Shown here: positions 25,925 to 35,546 of the stretch, piece after piece
How positions within the stretch are numbered: position 1 is the first letter of the stretch
Layout of the letters: every line of letters starts with the position of its first letter
Origin: DATLZU01 sp051293835
GTDB taxonomy: Bacteria > Nitrospirota > Nitrospiria > Nitrospirales > Nitrospiraceae
Reading direction: 5' to 3'
NCBI GenBank assembly: GCA_051293835.1
Contig: JBPKMA010000004.1
Location: forward strand, 124,001 to 188,000
DNA length: 64,000 nucleotides
Made by a program: the position numbers and the translations under genes
The notes under the pieces: generated by a model
Database searches by the model: none
What the model was told of the DNA's origin: nothing
Seen by the model: only the letters and a program-made list of their open reading frames with translations

Positions 25925-26001
25925 TGGGGTGAGTGACGGGTTTCGAACCCGCAACCTCCTGGGCCACAGCCAGGCGCTCTAACCGTTGAGCTACACCCAC
26001 C
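25925..26001 (-). tRNA. tRNA-His(GTG)
   Basis: On the minus strand the acceptor GTGGGTG pairs with CACTCAC (one G-T), preceded by the extra G characteristic of histidine tRNA that faces C73, and followed by an encoded CCA. The D-arm region is GTAGCTCAACGGTTAGAGC, the anticodon stem CCTGG/CCAGG encloses CTGTGGC with anticodon GTG, and the T-arm is GCGGGTTCGAAACCCGT. tRNA genes are common integration sites; the decayed region begins right beside its 3' end. Confidence 0.95.
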
Positions 26002-26144
26002 GCTCAGGTCGGCATAAAGAGACGTATGCGTGGGAATCTTAACAAAGTGAGAAGAACAGCTGCAACCGTCAGCTCGTTGCGCTATGCATGCTGTGCCGTT
26101 CGTCACACGGAGAGCAGAACTCCGCCTCATCTGCGAACGAGGCT

Positions 26145-26897
26145 TCAGGCTTCAGAAGGACCCGTCTGGCCCGCGCCCCGTGCGTCAAAAGCCGTCTGCA
26201 TCTCCGCAAGGATCGTCGCCGCCGCTTCGGCCGGGTCGGCAGCGTCCCGGATCGGCCGACCGACGACCAAGTAGTCCGCGCCAGCCGAGATGGCCTGCGC
26301 CGGTGTCGTTGTACGGGCGTGGTCGTCCCTGCTTGTGCCGGTCGGTCGAACGCCAGGCGTCACGATCAATAGGCGAGATCCAACCTTACGACGAATCACC
26401 GCCGGTTCCTCTCCGGAGGCAACGACCCCATCACATCCGACCTCGGCTGCAAGCGCGGCTCTGGCTATTACAAGGTCTTCAACGGTCCGTTGGATCCCCA
26501 TCTCGCGCAGATCGTCCCCCTCGAAATTCGTCAGGACCGTAACCGCCAGCAACCGTAAGGGGCCCCCCCCACGTCCCTGAACCGCCGCCGTGAGGGCCTT
26601 CCGGTTCGCGTGAACCGTCAACATCTCGACCCCCATTGTCGCCACCTGGGCGGTGGCCCGGCGTACGGTTTCTTCGATGTCGAGAAATTTGAGATCGAGA
26701 AACACCCGTTTCCCGCGCGCGATCAAGCGCCGAACCATTTCAGGGCCGGCGGCTGTATAGAGCTCCAAGCCCACCTTCACAAAGGTCACTAGATCGCCCA
26801 CACGGGACAAAAGCCGTTCGGCTTCATCTGAACTGGGAACATCCAGCGCAAGAATCAAGCGGTCACGCGCGTCAATACGGGTCGTTGTGGATCTCAT
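26145..26897 (-). CDS. pyrF: Orotidine 5'-phosphate decarboxylase
   Basis: 250 residues. It decarboxylates OMP to UMP, the last step of pyrimidine synthesis, as a cytosolic dimer. The barrel shows LILALDVPSSDEAERLL, FVKVGLELYTAAGPE, the catalytic FLDLKFLDIEETV (Asp-Lys-x-x-Asp), VEMLTVHANR, GCDGVVASGEEP, VTPGVRP and GADYLVVGRPI. A second residue in the active loop is Leu where His is common (DLKFHD), a mild deviation. The gene is divergent from rpsT, and no other pyr gene is near. Confidence 0.95.
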   Translation of the reverse strand: MRSTTTRIDARDRLILALDVPSSDEAERLLSRVGDLVTFVKVGLELYTAAGPEMVRRLIARGKRVFLDLKFLDIEETVRRATAQVATMGVEMLTVHANRKALTAAVQGRGGGPLRLLAVTVLTNFEGDDLREMGIQRTVEDLVIARAALAAEVGCDGVVASGEEPAVIRRKVGSRLLIVTPGVRPTGTSRDDHARTTTPAQAISAGADYLVVGRPIRDAADPAEAAATILAEMQTAFDARGAGQTGPSEA

Positions 26898-26940
26898 CGC
26901 CGTGGATGGCCTCCCGACTCTCGGTCCGTCTGCGATCTCC

Positions 26941-26969
26941 TTGACCGCTTCAGGAGCGTTGTGTTAGAA
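26941..26969 (+). promoter_or_regulatory. Candidate sigma-70 promoter for rpsT
   Basis: TTGACC at 26941-26946 and TTAGAA at 26964-26969 are separated by 17 bases, 28 bases before the rpsT start. Five of six -35 bases match consensus, the -10 is weaker. Confidence 0.4.
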
Positions 26970-26996
26970 ATCTGCTCCTCCCATAGGAGTGCTGTG

Positions 26997-27278
26997 ATGG
27001 CTGTGGTTCATAAATCGACGATCCGGCGGGCGCGCCAATCCGAACGGCGCCGCCAGCGCAACCGGGCGACGCTCAGCGCGGTCAAGAGTCTCGTCAAGAA
27101 AGTATTGATCGCCGTGGACCAGAAGAAGGTCGAGGAGGCGAAAGCGTCGTTGCGGGAGGCTACGTCGGCCTTGAGCAAAGCGGTCACCAAAGGCGTGCTA
27201 AAACGGAACACCGCATCCCGCCGTATTTCCCGGCTCGCCGCCCGGGTCAATTCGCTCACGGCTTCTCAGTCTTCGTAA
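26997..27278 (+). CDS. rpsT: 30S ribosomal protein S20
   Basis: 93 residues after an AGGAG site; the ATG gives MAVVHKSTIRRARQSERR. The product is a lysine/arginine-rich helical bundle with the S20 motifs RNRATLSAVKSLVKKV and KRNTASRRISRLAAR, contacting 16S rRNA in the small subunit. Its last 23 bases overlap the convergent holA gene. S20 is often transcribed alone, as here. Confidence 0.95.
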   Translation: MAVVHKSTIRRARQSERRRQRNRATLSAVKSLVKKVLIAVDQKKVEEAKASLREATSALSKAVTKGVLKRNTASRRISRLAARVNSLTASQSS

Positions 27279-28359
27279 CCGTTTCCGGAGGCTGGACTGC
27301 TCTTTCCCCTGAAGCCTGACGAGGAAAAGTTCCACGGTTTGGCGGGGACCCGGCGAGAGGTGATGCGCTAACTCTCTCGCATAATCGGAGCAACAGGGCT
27401 TCCAAAACCCGCCGGTTAGAGCCGGCGCTCCCGCCTTTCAATCGCGAATCTGCTTCCAGAAACAATTGGAACGCCGCCCGGAGATGCGCATCGGAAAACT
27501 GCGCCAGGAATGGACGGACCCGATGAGGTTCCATTCGAAGCGCACGCGCCGCCTCAAACTCTTTCCCGTTCTGGCGAAGCGTCTCTTTCACTCTCCAAAG
27601 ACGGCGATACTGCCAGATCAACGCGCCCAGGATGCGTAATGGCGCTTCTCCGGCTTCCAAATTCCTAGCCAGAATGGTCAAGGCGCGACCGCAATCCTGC
27701 GCGCCGATGGCGGTCGTGAGATCGAAAACCGATGCTCCTGGTTCGGTCCCCCGCAGCATTTCGACTTCCCGGGAGCCAGCCGGGACGCCTGAAGGCATAT
27801 AGGCCGCCAGTTTTTCAAGTTCCCGCCGTACAGCGTAGAGCGACTCCCCGGCCGTGTCTTTAAGTAGCGCCACCGCGTCCTCTTGCAACTGGAGGCCGAG
27901 AGACCGGGCTTCTTCCCGAATCCAGGCGGTTAACTGTGCATCCCGCAACGCCGAGCAGTCAATCGTCACCGCCCGGCGCTGCAGCGCGTGCGTCAGCTTC
28001 AACCGGCCGTCCAGTTTGGGTGCGACGAAGACCAACGTGGTGGACTCGCAGGGAGCCTCCAGATACGGCAACAAGACCTCGGCATCCCGCACTGAGATCT
28101 TGTCGGCCGCCTTGTAGACGACCAGCCGCCGTGACGCGAAAGCAGGAACCTCCATGGCGCAGGTCAGAACAGCCGTCGCCGGCGCTTCGTCTCCGTAAAA
28201 AAGGTCGTAATTGAATCCGGCGATCCCGTGCTCTCCCAACACGGCGGCCTTGATCTGGACGAGAGCCTGATCCCGCAAATAACTCTCTTCTCCGGTGATC
28301 GCATACACGGGAGCCGGACCGTTTTTCTTCAACGAGGCAGCAAGATCCTGGTATCTCAC
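27256..28359 (-). CDS. holA: DNA polymerase III subunit delta
   Basis: 367 residues from a GTG. Domains in order: the N-terminal mini-ATPase lobe (PAPVYAITGEESYLRDQAL near 15, YDLFYGDEAP), the clamp-binding region and a C-terminal helical collar (EAPLRILGALIWQYRRLWRV, SDAHLRAAFQLFLEADSRLK). Delta opens the sliding clamp within the clamp loader. The lipoprotein gene lptE starts upstream on the same strand, followed by leuS further up, matching the leuS-lptE-holA order of many bacteria. The last residues (PPETVTKTEKP) overlap rpsT on the other strand. Confidence 0.93.
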   Translation of the reverse strand: MRYQDLAASLKKNGPAPVYAITGEESYLRDQALVQIKAAVLGEHGIAGFNYDLFYGDEAPATAVLTCAMEVPAFASRRLVVYKAADKISVRDAEVLLPYLEAPCESTTLVFVAPKLDGRLKLTHALQRRAVTIDCSALRDAQLTAWIREEARSLGLQLQEDAVALLKDTAGESLYAVRRELEKLAAYMPSGVPAGSREVEMLRGTEPGASVFDLTTAIGAQDCGRALTILARNLEAGEAPLRILGALIWQYRRLWRVKETLRQNGKEFEAARALRMEPHRVRPFLAQFSDAHLRAAFQLFLEADSRLKGGSAGSNRRVLEALLLRLCERVSASPLAGSPPNRGTFPRQASGERAVQPPETVTKTEKP

Positions 28360-28386
28360 GCAACGTGTTCGAAGCGAGGAATAGAG

Positions 28387-29031
28387 TCAGCGTGACTTCG
28401 TCGAGCTTTCACCGGAGATGCCCCCGGCCCCCTCAACGGCCGTGACGTTCGATTCCAGGTGCAGAAGGAATCGCGAGGCCAGATCTTCCGCGACCAGCCG
28501 TCCCGCCTGCTCCAATGCCCGGTTTTGCAGCACTCGATTGAACTGCAGATCCGGTGTCACAAAGAACTCAGACGATGCCTTCGCCGTCTGGGTCCACACC
28601 GTTTTTTTCGTGCGGACCTCTTCGACTTTGACGGCTACGATGACTTCCGCCCGGCTCTCGAGCGTCGTCGTCTGGCTGAAGCTCAGCGTCGGCAAACTCA
28701 CGCCGACGATCTGTCCCGTCAGCACCAGATCGGCCGAGTCGGAATCCGAGACGACCCGCGCGCCGCTTCCCACGGAAAACTCGTGCCGGACATAGTCCGT
28801 CAACTTGATTTCGAGGTTCGGTTCGAAGCTTTTGTTTTCGAGCGTCCGGACCACCAAGCGTGGCGCGTCCGTGGACGGTGTGACACCGGCCGATCCGCCG
28901 ATAGTTGGACCGGCCCCCTCGACGCGAAATTGGTACCCGCACGCAGCGAGCAATGCCGCCGCAAGAAATGCGAGCAGTGGACGAAAAGCGGGAACCGTAC
29001 CTTGCCCGTGCGCAACCTCTGTTTTCCACAT
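28387..29031 (-). CDS. lptE: LPS-assembly lipoprotein LptE
   Basis: About 214 residues from the ATG at 29031; a GTG at 29076 eight bases after leuS is an alternative. The signal ends LLAFLAAALLAACGYQFR, a lipobox with Cys followed by the GYxF that is typical of LptE. The body has an LptE-like strand pattern (VVRTLENKSFEPNLEIKLTD, ADLVLTGQIVGVSLPTLSFS). LptE plugs the LptD barrel and helps deliver lipopolysaccharide to the outer surface. lptD is not in this window. The context between leuS and holA supports the call. Confidence 0.88.
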   Translation of the reverse strand: MWKTEVAHGQGTVPAFRPLLAFLAAALLAACGYQFRVEGAGPTIGGSAGVTPSTDAPRLVVRTLENKSFEPNLEIKLTDYVRHEFSVGSGARVVSDSDSADLVLTGQIVGVSLPTLSFSQTTTLESRAEVIVAVKVEEVRTKKTVWTQTAKASSEFFVTPDLQFNRVLQNRALEQAGRLVAEDLASRFLLHLESNVTAVEGAGGISGESSTKSR

Positions 29032-29083
29032 CCCTCGCGTTCCGCGCCCTTCCTGCCTGTCTCGCCTGACTCGCACGATTCTC

Positions 29084-31525
29084 TTACACCACAAAATTGA
29101 CAAGCTTTTTCTCGACGTAGATCACGTTGCGCTCCTCCTTGCCCTGCAACCACTCCCGCACCTTCGCATCCTGACGGGCCAATGCGATCACCTCTTCGCG
29201 GGCAGCATCCGCGGCCACTTCGATTTTGCTCCGTAACTTGCCGTTGACTTGAACGGGAATCGTCAGCCGCTCGCTGACGATCAGCGCGGGATCATACGAA
29301 GGCCAGGGTTCCCGCGCGAGACTCGGGCGATGCCCCAATCGTTCCCACAACTCCTCACACAGATGGGGAGCAAAGGGCGACAATAGCAGGACGAACGGCT
29401 CCAGCAACGACCGCGGTCGTTCGTCGAGTTTTGTCATCTCGTTGGTGAACACCATCATCTGCGCAATCGCGGTGTTCAAGCGTAACTCCTCGATATCCTC
29501 GGTGACCTTTTTGATCGTCCGGTGTAGCAACCGTTTCTGATCGAGCGAGGGCTCGGACTCGACGACGGCGCGGCTCAGCCCGCCATCCTCGCCTACCACC
29601 AGCCGCCAGACCCGGTCCAGGAACCGGGTGATGCCTTCGACGCCCCGGGTGCTCCACGGCTTCATCGCTTCGAGCGGGCCCATGAACATTTCATACAATC
29701 GCACGGCATCCGCGCCGAACCTGTCGATCATCTCGTCCGGGTTCACCACGTTGCCGCGCGACTTGGACATCTTCTGATTGTCCTCACCCAGTACGGTGCC
29801 CTGATGAACCAGTTTCATGAAGGGCTCGGGGGTGCTCACGACCCCGATATCGTAGAGGACCTTGTGCCAAAAGCGCGCGTAGAGCAGATGCAACACGGCG
29901 TGCTCGCTGCCGCCGATGTATAGATCAACCGGCATCCAATACCGTTCCTTAGCCGGATCGACCAACAGACGGTCGTTCTGCGGATCGATGAACCGCAGAT
30001 AGTACCAGCACGACCCAGCCCATTGCGGCATCGTATTGGTCTCGCGGCGCGCCGGCTTGCCGGTAGCCGGATCCACGGTGGCGACCCAATCCGTCAGATT
30101 GGCAAGTGGGCTCTCGCCGGTTCCCGGTGGTTTAAAGTTGTTGGTCTCGGGCAGGGTCAGCGGAAGCTGCTCTTCAGGCAACGGCCGCGGTTCGCCGTCC
30201 ACCCAGATGATGGGAAACGGCTCCCCCCAGTACCGTTGCCGCGAAAAGAGCCAGTCGCGCAACTTGTAATTGACGGCCTTGCGGCCCTTCCCTTGGGCTT
30301 CCAGCCAAGCCGTGATTTTGGGAATCGCGTCGGTGGGCGCGAGGCCGTCGATCGAGAAGGACCCGTCCGGCGTCGTGGAATTCACGACTGTCCCTTTCTC
30401 GACGCTGACGAAGGCTTCCCGCTCGATGTCGCCACCGGCGATGACCTCCCGGATTGGCAGCTTATATCGGCGCGCGAACTCCCAATCGCGCTGATCGTGC
30501 GCCGGGACCGCCATGATCGCGCCGGTTCCGTAACTCATCAGCACATAGTCGGCGATCCAAATAGGCAAGTGTGCGCCGTTCACCGGATTCACGGCGTAGC
30601 CGCCGGTAAAGACACCGGTCTTCTCTTTGGCCAGATCCTGGCGCTGCAAGTCGCTCTTGCGCGCCGCCGCCTCGCGGTAGGCATTCACCTCGGCCCGACG
30701 GTCCGGTGTCGTCACCACCTCGACCAGCGGATGTTCCGGTGCCAGCACCATGTAAGTCGCGCCGAAGAGAGTATCAGGCCTGGTCGTGAAGACCCGGATG
30801 TTTCCGCGGATGCCGACCAACGGAAACTCTACTTCGGCTCCTACCGAACGGCCGATCCAGTTTTTTTGCATCTCCCGCGTACTGGCCGGCCAGTCCACCA
30901 GCTTGAGATCATCCAACAGACGGTCCGCATAAGCGGTGATCTTGAGCACCCACTGGCGCATCGGCTTGCGGATGACCTCGAACCCGCCGACTTCGCTCCG
31001 GCCGTCCACGATCTCCTCGTTGGCCAGCACAGTCCCCAAGGCCGGGCACCAGTTCACCGGCACCTCCGCCACATAAGCCAATCCGCGCTCAAAGAGCTTT
31101 AAGAAAATCCATTGGGTCCAGCGGTAATAGGAAGGATCGGCGGTGCTGAGCTCGCGGTCCCAGTCATAGGAGAGCCCGACCCGCTTCATCTGCCGCTTGA
31201 AAGCGGCGATGTTCTGCGCCGTCGTAATCGCCGGATGGATACCTGTCTTCACCGCATATTGTTCGGCCGGCAAACCGAAGGCATCCCACCCCATCGGGTG
31301 CAGCACATTGAAGCCTCGCATGCGCTTGTAGCGGGAGATGATATCGGTCGCTGTGTATCCCTCAAGATGGCCGACGTGCAGGCCGGACCCTGAAGGGTAC
31401 GGGAACATATCCAGACAATAAAACTTGGGGCGAGTCGGATCCTCAGTGGTCTTGAAAACCCGATGCTCCTCCCAATAGGCCTGCCACTTGGCTTCGATAG
31501 CGTGGTGATCGTAGGTTTTGCTCAT
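29084..31525 (-). CDS. leuS: Leucyl-tRNA synthetase
   Basis: 813 residues starting MSKTYDHHAIEAKWQAYW. This class I synthetase charges tRNA-Leu. Signature motifs: FPYPSGSGLHVGHLEGYTAT near 40 (HIGH), WGEPFPIIWVDGEP in the connective region, the editing domain TTRPDTLFGATYMVLAPEHP near 245, and QKMSKSRGNVVNPDEM near 570 (KMSKS). The C-terminal anticodon domain ends VIYVEKKLVNFVV. Start chosen for the family-typical N-terminus; an earlier in-frame TTG exists. It leads the leuS-lptE-holA set. Confidence 0.97.
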   Translation of the reverse strand: MSKTYDHHAIEAKWQAYWEEHRVFKTTEDPTRPKFYCLDMFPYPSGSGLHVGHLEGYTATDIISRYKRMRGFNVLHPMGWDAFGLPAEQYAVKTGIHPAITTAQNIAAFKRQMKRVGLSYDWDRELSTADPSYYRWTQWIFLKLFERGLAYVAEVPVNWCPALGTVLANEEIVDGRSEVGGFEVIRKPMRQWVLKITAYADRLLDDLKLVDWPASTREMQKNWIGRSVGAEVEFPLVGIRGNIRVFTTRPDTLFGATYMVLAPEHPLVEVVTTPDRRAEVNAYREAAARKSDLQRQDLAKEKTGVFTGGYAVNPVNGAHLPIWIADYVLMSYGTGAIMAVPAHDQRDWEFARRYKLPIREVIAGGDIEREAFVSVEKGTVVNSTTPDGSFSIDGLAPTDAIPKITAWLEAQGKGRKAVNYKLRDWLFSRQRYWGEPFPIIWVDGEPRPLPEEQLPLTLPETNNFKPPGTGESPLANLTDWVATVDPATGKPARRETNTMPQWAGSCWYYLRFIDPQNDRLLVDPAKERYWMPVDLYIGGSEHAVLHLLYARFWHKVLYDIGVVSTPEPFMKLVHQGTVLGEDNQKMSKSRGNVVNPDEMIDRFGADAVRLYEMFMGPLEAMKPWSTRGVEGITRFLDRVWRLVVGEDGGLSRAVVESEPSLDQKRLLHRTIKKVTEDIEELRLNTAIAQMMVFTNEMTKLDERPRSLLEPFVLLLSPFAPHLCEELWERLGHRPSLAREPWPSYDPALIVSERLTIPVQVNGKLRSKIEVAADAAREEVIALARQDAKVREWLQGKEERNVIYVEKKLVNFVV

Positions 31526-31744
31526 GATAGATCGGCAAATCTCCAAGCTCGGTCGAGCACGCACCGTGAAGGCGCGAGCCTTTGGAAATCTAACATAGAC
31601 CGCTGGGGCTCACAAGAATCAATCCCCGCGCCAGGGAAGGCCGTGAGGGCTCAGTTGTCCCCGCAAGTTTGACATGGCAAGAGCCGACGTTCGTGATACA
31701 GTGTTGTGGAACGTGTCCGCTTCAACCGGAGGAGGCCCGTGGGG

Positions 31745-32353
31745 GTGTATGCACGCCGAATCTTCCCGCACCTCATGGACTGGGTGCTCAGTGGAGAGCG
31801 GTTCCAGCAGGAGCGACAACGCACGCTGAGCCAGGCTTACGGAGAGGTTCTGGAGATCGGCTTTGGGACTGGGCTGAATGTCCCGCATTACCCGCCTAAG
31901 CTCTCTTGGTTGCGCGCGGTGGATCCGATCAACATGTTACCGCGGAGAGTCGAAGAACGGGCGTCGCGAGCGACGTTTCCGATCCAGATCCAGTTCGTGA
32001 GCGCCGAAGCCCTTCCGTTTGAAGAAGCGCGCTTCGATTGCGCCGTCAGCACCTTCACCCTGTGCAGCGTCCGTGACCCCAAGACGGTGCTGAGCGAAGT
32101 CCGCCGCGTCCTGAAGCCGGGAGGGCTTTTCCTATTCCTGGAACACGGGCGCAGCGACGACGCCAAAATCGCCAAGTGGCAGGATCTCCTCACGCCGGTG
32201 CAACGCCTTATCGCCTGCGGCTGTCACCTCAACCGCAGGATCGATGCCCTCATCGCACAGGCCGGCTTGAGCCTCACCCAATTGGACCGCTTTCGGATGT
32301 CCGAGCTTCCACGGATCACCGCCGAGATGTACCGGGGCGTGGCGATCCGTTGA
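31745..32353 (+). CDS. Class I SAM-dependent methyltransferase
   Basis: About 202 residues from a GTG nine bases after GGAGGAGG; a GTG six bases earlier is the alternative. Motif I is YGEVLEIGFGTGLNVPHYP near 30, the acidic second strand LRAVDPINMLPRR, motif with FDCAVSTFTLCSV near 105, and RRVLKPGGLFLFLEHGR near 130. It is of the UbiE/phospholipid-N-methyltransferase look (Methyltransf_11). The substrate is unknown. It is flanked by divergent leuS and the convergent HAD gene. Confidence 0.85.
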   Translation: MYARRIFPHLMDWVLSGERFQQERQRTLSQAYGEVLEIGFGTGLNVPHYPPKLSWLRAVDPINMLPRRVEERASRATFPIQIQFVSAEALPFEEARFDCAVSTFTLCSVRDPKTVLSEVRRVLKPGGLFLFLEHGRSDDAKIAKWQDLLTPVQRLIACGCHLNRRIDALIAQAGLSLTQLDRFRMSELPRITAEMYRGVAIR

Positions 32354-32382
32354 TTGCGCAAACATCCGCGCCGACCAATCGC

Positions 32383-33060
32383 CTACCGCCGGCTCGGCGC
32401 ATCCATCAAGGCATGAAAACTTTCAATGGCGGGAAATCGCGCCGACGGTTCCGGAGGGAGACGAGAGCTGGATTTGGCGCGATGAACGAGATAGCCGATC
32501 CCGAACCGGTCTGCCGCAGCCAAGCAGGCCTGATCATCGTCGATGTACAGCGACCGTGCAGGATCGAACCCCACCAGCCGTTGGCAATTCGGCCAGTATT
32601 CGGACCGCATTTTCAGATATCCCACTTCGAACGCCGTGACGATGCGATGGACGTACCGGTTCACGCCGGTTTTCGCGACCTTGATCTCCACGCCTGATCG
32701 ATGCGCGTTCGTCAGAATCGTGACCCGCTTCCCCAGCCCTTGAAGATGCCGCAGAAAGTCCTGCGCGTCGGGCAGAAAATCAATCATCGCGTCGAGTTCC
32801 TTCGTCAACGCGACCACGTCGACGCCGGTGCATCCCGACCAGTAATTCAGATCTGTCCAGTCCAACTCTCCTTCCACAGCGCGATACATTGCCGTCAGAC
32901 GCGCGCGCGCCTCTTCGAACGTCAGGCTGTGCAGGGCCGAGTAGCGACGCGGCATTTCTTCTTCGAAGAAGAAATTGTCGAAGTGCCGGTCCAACAGCGT
33001 CCCGTCCATGTCGAGCAGGACATCGTCGACCAGATCCCAGGAAAAACCGTCGATCGTCAT
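32383..33060 (-). CDS. HAD superfamily hydrolase, YrfG-like nucleotidase
   Basis: 225 residues from the ATG at 33060 (MTIDGFSWDLVDDVLLDMDG). Motif I DMDGTLLDRHFDN carries the nucleophilic Asp; motif II is RVTILTNAHRSG; the final acidic motif is RSLYIDDDQACLAAADRFGI. It resembles GMP/IMP 5'-nucleotidase YrfG, with a helical cap (RYSALHSLTFEEARARLTAM). A longer upstream reading frame overlaps der and is unlikely to be translated. Confidence 0.85.
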   Translation of the reverse strand: MTIDGFSWDLVDDVLLDMDGTLLDRHFDNFFFEEEMPRRYSALHSLTFEEARARLTAMYRAVEGELDWTDLNYWSGCTGVDVVALTKELDAMIDFLPDAQDFLRHLQGLGKRVTILTNAHRSGVEIKVAKTGVNRYVHRIVTAFEVGYLKMRSEYWPNCQRLVGFDPARSLYIDDDQACLAAADRFGIGYLVHRAKSSSRLPPEPSARFPAIESFHALMDAPSRR

Positions 33061-33193
33061 CGGCCGCCCGTCAAGCGTATCGAGAAAAATTATTATATCC
33101 CATGACCAGAGTCCATGGCCCTGTTTCTTGTCTTCCCTCCGCGCATGTGTTACGGTCTGTTCGCCAGGTTGATTCACCGTTGACGAATGACCT

Positions 33194-34519
33194 ATGCCTC
33201 TCCCCGTACCAACCGTCGCTATCATCGGCCGCCCCAACGTCGGCAAATCGACCCTGTTCAACCGGATCCTTGGCACCAGAACGGCGATCGTGGACGATGT
33301 GCCCGGCGTCACCCGGGACCGGAATTACGCCGACGCCACGTATCGGGGCCGGCGCTTCCGGCTCGTGGACACCGGCGGACTGGATCCGTCGGCCTCCGAA
33401 GGCATGCTGGCCCTCATCCGCCGACAGTCGCAGATTGCAATCGCGGAAGCTGACATCCTGATCCTGGTGATGGACGGTCGCGCGGGCTTGACCCCTCCGG
33501 ACGAGGAAGTCGTTCGTCTCCTGCGGGGCCTTCGCAAGCCGGTTTTCTTTGCGATCAACAAGCTCGACACGCCGAAGTCCGACCCACTGGTGGCCGACTT
33601 CTATCGGCTGGGACAAGATCGGCTCTATCCGCTGTCGGCCGAGCATGGGCTCGGCGTGGCCGAGTTGTTGGATGCGATTGTCCCATTGCTGCCGGAATCC
33701 ACGGACCAGGATGACGACCGTGAAGTGCCCCGAGTCGCCATCATCGGGCGACCCAATGTCGGCAAGTCTACGTTGGTGAATACGTTGCTGGGACAGGAGC
33801 GAGTCCTCGTCAGCGAGGTGCCCGGTACCACCCGCGACCCGATCGATTCGATGGTGACCTATCAAAACCGTCGCTATCTACTCACCGATACGGCCGGCAT
33901 CAGGCGTCGAGGGCGAATCGATCGGGGGATCGAAGGATACAGCGTCGCCCGGTCATTGCGCGCAATTGGGCGGTCTGATCTCGCCATCCTCCTGCTCGAT
34001 GGAGTTGAAGGCGTCACTGAACAGGATACCAAGATCGCCGGCCTGGTACTGCGCCAGGGACGCGCCTGCATCCTGTTGGTCAACAAATGGGACCTCCGGG
34101 AAGGCGATGCGCGCGCACGCGTGGAGTACGAAGCCGACCTGCGCCGACGGTTTCCGTTCCTCTCCTGGGCGCCAGTGCTTTTCGCGTCAGCCTTGAAATC
34201 CGATTCCTTGCGCGAGATTTTTCCGCTGATCGACCGAGTAACGGCGTCCTTTGCCGCGCGGGTCCCGACCGGATCGCTCAACAAATTCCTGCAGGCGCTT
34301 GTCCAAACACATCCTTTGCCGGTTCGAAAGGGCAAACCTTCCCGAACGACGAAATCCGTCTATATGACTCAGGTGGCGACCAAACCGCCGGTGTTCGCAT
34401 TGTTCGTGGGTCAGCCGGAAAATGTGACGCCCGAGTACCTTCGATTCCTGGAAAACCGCCTCAGAGAGGAATACCACTTCTTGGGCTCACCCATCCGCAT
34501 CCTGGTCAGACGGAAATGA
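33194..34519 (+). CDS. der: Ribosome-associated GTPase Der (EngA)
   Basis: 441 residues with two consecutive G domains, the Der hallmark. Each has GRPNVGKST (residues about 12 and 185), switch GVTRDRNYADATY or GTTRDPIDSMVTY, DTGG or DTAGIRRRGR, and NKLD or NKWD. The C-terminal KH-like domain (LPVRKGKPSRTTKSVYMTQV, PVFALFVGQPENVTPEYLRF) docks on the 50S subunit. Der is needed for late 50S assembly. It stands alone, 134 bases from the divergent HAD gene. Confidence 0.97.
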   Translation: MPLPVPTVAIIGRPNVGKSTLFNRILGTRTAIVDDVPGVTRDRNYADATYRGRRFRLVDTGGLDPSASEGMLALIRRQSQIAIAEADILILVMDGRAGLTPPDEEVVRLLRGLRKPVFFAINKLDTPKSDPLVADFYRLGQDRLYPLSAEHGLGVAELLDAIVPLLPESTDQDDDREVPRVAIIGRPNVGKSTLVNTLLGQERVLVSEVPGTTRDPIDSMVTYQNRRYLLTDTAGIRRRGRIDRGIEGYSVARSLRAIGRSDLAILLLDGVEGVTEQDTKIAGLVLRQGRACILLVNKWDLREGDARARVEYEADLRRRFPFLSWAPVLFASALKSDSLREIFPLIDRVTASFAARVPTGSLNKFLQALVQTHPLPVRKGKPSRTTKSVYMTQVATKPPVFALFVGQPENVTPEYLRFLENRLREEYHFLGSPIRILVRRK

Positions 34520-34844
34520 ACAGAGAAAGACACCGGACAGACAGCGACTGAACCATGGCGCCTCGGGAGAGGACAAGCACAAACAGATACGCTATCGGAT
34601 CAAGAAAGGTACGGTTCTTGTCCCTCTCCACCGTCTCATCCTCGTCTTGGCAAGAGCTTCGGTGGCTCAAAGGCCGGCATTTTCCCGGATTCTTCGCTTC
34701 GCGCTTACCGGGTCCGAAACTTGCTGGGTTTTTGAGGACCGAGGAACTGCGGAGCCACGTGGAGAAGGCTACAGCGATCCGCCCCATCGGTCTGGCGTTC
34801 AACCTGGCACCGGCTTGAGTGAATTTGATCGGAGAAAATGTCCC
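34520..34844. other. Gene-free stretch
   Basis: About 325 bases with overlapping frames on both strands but no domain; no ribosome site precedes any of them. Confidence 0.5.
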
Positions 34845-35276
34845 ATGAACATTGACCCATTAGCCTCTCGTCCTTCCATCTTCCCAGCCGGTTCGGCCGT
34901 CGGCCCCGGCGTCATCGTCTTTTCCCCCTCTATGCGGTTGCTGCACATGAATGAACAGGCGTTGGTCCTCTCGCGAACGCTCAACAGCGTGCAGGATCAG
35001 CCCCAGGATGGCGGAGGCGGCGCCTCCGCGCTGCCGGAGGCGCTGAGAGACTTCTGCAATGAGATTGTCGAATCATTGAATCACCGCATAGAAGCGGAGG
35101 ACTGGACCCAATTCGAAATTAAGCGCATCGCCGGCCCCCCCGAACAGCCGATCCTCTTGCGCGGGTTCGGACTGCCTGATCGGTTGGAACACCAGCGATC
35201 GCGGGTGGTCATTACGCTCCAGGCGATACCGATTTCCTCCTCCCCATCAGCGGCTCCCTCTCGTTCATACCCGTAA
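34845..35276 (+). CDS. PAS-like small protein, possibly truncated regulator
   Basis: 143 residues with GGAGA nine bases upstream. The core GPGVIVFSPSMRLLHMNEQA near 20-40 resembles the start of a PAS sensor domain, and EALRDFCNEIVESLNHRIEA and ILLRGFGLPDRLEHQRSRV fit the rest. In comparable proteins this domain is followed by a LuxR-type helix-turn-helix; here it stops with a Ser/Pro tail (PISSSPSAAPSRSYP). It is either a stand-alone sensor or a regulator that has lost its output domain. No neighbours are related. Confidence 0.6.
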   Translation: MNIDPLASRPSIFPAGSAVGPGVIVFSPSMRLLHMNEQALVLSRTLNSVQDQPQDGGGGASALPEALRDFCNEIVESLNHRIEAEDWTQFEIKRIAGPPEQPILLRGFGLPDRLEHQRSRVVITLQAIPISSSPSAAPSRSYP

Positions 35277-35546
35277 CCGCCGAGCGACTCAGGCGGACGG
35301 CGCACGTGCATCGGAATCCGTGCTTTGTTCGATTTTGGAGCTGCCGCCTGGATCCCAGCCAACGTTCACTGACTCTCCCGTTCGAGCAAGGCTTTCTGCT
35401 TGACTGGCTCCCAATCCCATGATATTCGCAGGACAATCGTTCTTGCGAAAGCGAGACCCGATCACTCTTGCTCCGACGTTCGGCGTCTCGCGCGTCAGAA
35501 CCGTCATTCATCCATTGTGAATCCAACACCGCAGGAGGCTGTTGTC

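Noticed and set aside
30023..31102. 359-codon open frame on the plus strand
   Set aside because: Antisense to leuS; high GC third positions make such shadows common.
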